Shown here: in pieces, positions 61,497 through 64,000 of the stretch
How positions within the stretch are numbered: the stretch's first letter is position 1
Layout of the letters: every line of letters starts with the position of its first letter
Assembly: GCF_050916235.1 (NCBI RefSeq)
Contig: NZ_CP104854.1
Coordinates: 1,674,001 to 1,738,000 of the forward strand
DNA length: 64,000 nt
Direction: 5' to 3'
Source of the DNA: Maridesulfovibrio sp050916235
Lineage (GTDB): Bacteria; Desulfobacterota; Desulfovibrionia; Desulfovibrionales; Desulfovibrionaceae
The notes under the pieces: generated by a model
Databases searched by the model: none
Seen by the model: only the letters and a program-made list of their open reading frames with translations
Told to the model about the DNA's origin: nothing
Made by a program: the position numbers and the translations under genes

Positions 61497-62428
61497 TTTT
61501 CATGGGAACCCCGGACTTCGCGTCCACCATTCTTGAATATCTCATTGAATGGGACGGATGCGATGTAATCGCGGCGTACACCCAGCCCGACCGCCCGAGC
61601 GGAAGAGGCCACAAGGTTACACAGTCCCCGGTCAAGGAAGTTGCGCTGAAAAACGAAATTCCAGTTTATCAGCCCCTCAACTTCAAGAAAGAAGAAGATA
61701 TCGAGGAACTGCGTGCCCTTGAGCCGGACTTTCTGGTGGTTGCGGCCTACGGCCTGATCCTGCCGCAGGCGGTTCTGGATGTACCTTCTGTCATGCCCAT
61801 CAACGTGCATGCATCCCTGCTTCCCAAATACCGTGGCGCAGCACCGATTCACAGGTCTGTTGCAAACGGGGATCACGCCACCGGCATCACCATCATGAAG
61901 ATGGAAGCCGGGCTTGATACCGGGCCGATTCTTGTCCAGCAGGCACTTGGCATCGCCTGGGACGACTACACCGGGAAAATCCACGACGAACTTGCGGCCA
62001 TGGGCGGTCCTCTGGTCATGGAAACCCTGCTCCGCTATGAGAACAAACATCTCATCGTCATGCAGCAGGATGATTCCATCGCAACCTACGCTCCCAAGCT
62101 GGCCAAGGAAGATGGACTCATTGACTGGACCATGGATGTTCAGGCTGTCCATAACCAGATCAGGGGAATGCACCCCTGGCCCGGCGCATACTTCTTCTGG
62201 ACACCGGAAGAAGGCAAGGAACCGATCCGTCTGGTTCTTTCGCCCGGCAAACCCGGCGGAGAGCAGTCCGACGAACACGCCCCCGGCACCATTGTCGGGG
62301 AATTCGACGGAATGCTAGGTATCGCCTGTGCCGACAGGATCTATCTTGCTTCAAAGGTAAAACCGGCAGGCAAGAAAGAGATGGACGGCAAGGCCTTCAT
62401 GTGCGGCTATCTGGGCAAATGCCAATAG
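61472..62428 (+). CDS. fmt: methionyl-tRNA formyltransferase
   Basis: 318 residues. The formyltransferase core is IVFMGTPDFASTILEYL, then NVHASLLPKYRGAAPIHRSVANGD (key part SLLPKYRGAAPI) and TGITIMKMEAGLDTGPIL; a C-terminal OB-like domain follows from about residue 205. It formylates initiator Met-tRNA. It overlaps def and is followed by a terminator hairpin. Confidence 0.97.
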   Translation: MAEKPWRIVFMGTPDFASTILEYLIEWDGCDVIAAYTQPDRPSGRGHKVTQSPVKEVALKNEIPVYQPLNFKKEEDIEELRALEPDFLVVAAYGLILPQAVLDVPSVMPINVHASLLPKYRGAAPIHRSVANGDHATGITIMKMEAGLDTGPILVQQALGIAWDDYTGKIHDELAAMGGPLVMETLLRYENKHLIVMQQDDSIATYAPKLAKEDGLIDWTMDVQAVHNQIRGMHPWPGAYFFWTPEEGKEPIRLVLSPGKPGGEQSDEHAPGTIVGEFDGMLGIACADRIYLASKVKPAGKKEMDGKAFMCGYLGKCQ

Positions 62429-62436
62429 TTACATCA

Positions 62437-62473
62437 GCCTCCGGTTTTTCCGCCGGAGGCATTTATCTTTTTG
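62437..62473 (+). terminator. rho-independent terminator after fmt
   Basis: GCCTCCGG-TTTTT-CCGCCGGAGGC is followed by ATTTATCTTTTTG. Its arms match the GCCTCCGGCGGC module of the intergenic repeats. Confidence 0.8.
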
Positions 62474-62562
62474 ATTAAATACAGCCCAAGAACCATCATA
62501 ACCATCACAAATATTCGAATCAGCTGAAACCCAAAACATTGTCAACTGATCCAGGTACACAC

Positions 62563-63381
62563 GTGAGTAAAGAGAAAGATTCCAAAAAACGCCTTTTCAT
62601 CGGTCTGATCACAGGAACCTGCAGCCTGCTCTGCCTATTCCTTGGCCTGCTCTGGTACGTCCCCTTTGTGGGACTCGATTCATTCGGCAACTGGGCTTCG
62701 TGGGCCTGGGGAATTTTCATCTTCATGCTCATCCTGCTGGTAGGCTGGGCTTATGCAGGCCTGCTGGCCAATGTGGTTCTCGGACGCACTTTCCCCTTTT
62801 CCCATAAGGCACGCGGGCTGACCGTAAAGCTGTTCCTTCCGCTGATGACCATTCTGGGGCGGATATTCGGACTTTCAAAACGCAAGATCAGAGGATCTTT
62901 CATCAAGGTCAACAATGAGCTGGTCCTCTCGGAAACCGGCCGTTATGATCCTGAAAAAATCATGATCCTGACCCCGCACTGCCTGCAGGCCAGCCGTTGT
63001 GACATGCGTTTGACCTATGATGTGGACAACTGCAAGCGCTGCGGCCTTTGCACAGTGAAAGGGCTTCTGGAGCTGCGCGATAAATACGGTGTTCATTTTG
63101 CCATTGCCACCGGCGGAACCATTGCCCGCCGTCTTGTGGTTCAGAAACGCCCGCGCATGATCATTGCCATTGCCTGCGAACGCGACCTTGCCAGCGGCAT
63201 TCAGGACACCTATCCGCTTCCGGTATACGGGGTGCTCAACGAAAGACCCAACGGTCCCTGTCTGGACACCGAAGTTTCACTGGTTGCAGTTGAGGACGCC
63301 CTGCGCCGTTTCATCAAGGAAGACAAGCTTCCCGAAGATGCTGGCAAAAATGTCGGACTTACACCTCTTACCGGCCTTTAA
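62563..63381 (+). CDS. DUF116 family membrane-anchored protein with Cys cluster
   Basis: 272 residues from GTG at 62563; a TTG at 62539 would add 8. Two N-terminal membrane helices (LFIGLITGTCSLLCLFLGLL and ASWAWGIFIFMLILLVGWAY) lead to a soluble domain with HCLQASRCDMRLTYDVDNCKRCGLC (the key set is Cys in HCLQASRC and CKRCGLC) and later AIACERDLASGI. DUF116 proteins probably bind a metal cluster; their function is unknown. Position between fmt and rsmB suggests co-regulation with translation genes. Confidence 0.85.
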   Translation: MSKEKDSKKRLFIGLITGTCSLLCLFLGLLWYVPFVGLDSFGNWASWAWGIFIFMLILLVGWAYAGLLANVVLGRTFPFSHKARGLTVKLFLPLMTILGRIFGLSKRKIRGSFIKVNNELVLSETGRYDPEKIMILTPHCLQASRCDMRLTYDVDNCKRCGLCTVKGLLELRDKYGVHFAIATGGTIARRLVVQKRPRMIIAIACERDLASGIQDTYPLPVYGVLNERPNGPCLDTEVSLVAVEDALRRFIKEDKLPEDAGKNVGLTPLTGL

Positions 63382-63396
63382 TCGGAACCGGATATA

Positions 63397-64000
63397 ATGA
63401 AAAAACCAGCCCTTCCGGGCCCCAGAGGCCTGGCATATGACTGCATCTGCCGTACCCTTGACGGAGGAACGGATGCACAGGCCGCGCTTGATTCCGTGCT
63501 CTCCGCTTCCAAACTGGATCAGCGGGACCGTGGTTTCATAACCGAAATATCATACGGATACCTGCGCATGCGCATCCGGCTGCAGGCTGTGCTGAAATGC
63601 TTCCTTTCCAAGCCTGACGGACTTCCGCTTCCAATAATGCGTGTTCTGGGCATGGCCGCTTACGAGATCCTGCACATGGATGTCCCGGCCTATGCTTCCG
63701 TTGACTGGGGCGTGGACTCAGCAAAACGCCTTTCCCGCGGCAAACTGGGAGGTCTTGCCAACGCGGTTCTGCGCAAGGTGGCGAGACTTGCCGAAGACGG
63801 AGCGGATGAAGATTTTTTCCGGCGCAATACCCGGTCAGAAACAGACTACCTCTCCGCATTCTATTCCTGCCCGAAATGGATCGTGGAGCTCTGGCTGGAC
63901 AGTTACGGACCGGAACTGACCGAAGAATATCTGGAAGCACAGATCTGCCCTCCGGCAGCAGGAATTGTTCTGGATACCGCAAACCCGAAAGCAAAAGCAG
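63397..64000 (+). CDS. rsmB: 16S rRNA (cytosine-967-C5)-methyltransferase RsmB (partial, C-terminus cut by window edge)
   Basis: The first 201 residues are visible and the frame is open at the window end. They form the NusB-like RNA-binding domain (RGLAYDCICRTLDGG, DRGFITEISYGYLRMRIRLQAVL, key part LRMRIRL, and ANAVLRKVARLAEDG), then SCPKWIVELWLDSYG, the usual link to the catalytic domain. The domain order is that of RsmB/Sun, but the catalytic Cys motifs are outside the window. Confidence 0.88.
   Translation, partial: MKKPALPGPRGLAYDCICRTLDGGTDAQAALDSVLSASKLDQRDRGFITEISYGYLRMRIRLQAVLKCFLSKPDGLPLPIMRVLGMAAYEILHMDVPAYASVDWGVDSAKRLSRGKLGGLANAVLRKVARLAEDGADEDFFRRNTRSETDYLSAFYSCPKWIVELWLDSYGPELTEEYLEAQICPPAAGIVLDTANPKAKA

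Noticed and set aside
1..64000. CRISPR arrays, insertion sequences, prophage or rRNA genes
   Set aside because: No regularly spaced direct repeats, transposase, integrase or ribosomal RNA sequence was recognised on either strand.

Overview
The window looks like a chromosomal segment of a sulfate-reducing bacterium of the Desulfovibrio group. The main evidence is a complete dsrMKJOP operon (19047-24061). The Desulfovibrio-style order fmt, DUF116, rsmB and the several Desulfovibrio-like conserved hypotheticals agree with this. Base composition is moderate, with AT-rich spacers, which would fit a marine lineage such as Maridesulfovibrio; that placement is inference. Most genes are ordinary housekeeping genes, packed in operons on both strands.

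Layout. 1-2100: a partial GlcD-like flavin oxidase, a LysR regulator and a small membrane peptide. 2205-12035 (minus strand): a long run of translation and RNA genes, ffh-rpsP-khpA-rimM-trmD-rplS, then rnhB-yraN-rsmI, then a reduced PTS (IID-HPr-EI) and smpB. 12313-18078: an OB-fold protein, an HdrD/GlpC-like iron-sulfur protein, a polytopic membrane protein, a small protein flanked by palindromic sites, a thioesterase, a DJ-1/PfpI protein and sfsA. 18469-24061: an RsbRD-type protein followed by dsrMKJOP, the membrane complex that links the menaquinone pool and periplasm to cytoplasmic sulfite reduction. 24350-27586: a four-gene, translationally coupled cassette that looks like a Rad50/Mre11 machine in which the ATPase is split over separate genes. 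27825-33667: trmN-like methyltransferase, murJ, mutM, a ChaN-PDZ lipoprotein and a phenylacetate-CoA ligase. 33938-34192: two tRNA-Lys genes. 34418-42691: a chemoreceptor with two CZB domains, a GntR regulator with glycerate 2-kinase, a Tat-exported amidohydrolase, a glycine-zipper lipoprotein, a methyltransferase and a peroxiredoxin. 42934-52870: an M16C protease, hemW, a double Usp protein, queH, rng, a radical SAM protein and trmI. 52940-57402: an accessory island with a Shedu-like (DUF4263) nuclease and a Fic protein in one operon, a secreted caspase-like protein and three tandem DUF2628 membrane proteins. 57619-64000: hisS, aspS, def, fmt, a DUF116 protein and the start of rsmB.

The best candidates for an undescribed system are the split Rad50/Mre11 cassette, whose N-terminal subunit carries four PPEL motifs spaced exactly 39 residues apart, and the Fic-Shedu gene pair. 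A family of modular intergenic repeats (GCCTCCGGCGGC, a TTTTGCAAAA-centred hairpin, then an AATCCCAAAACCTTTT tail) occurs in several spacers. No rRNA, CRISPR array, insertion sequence or integrase was seen.
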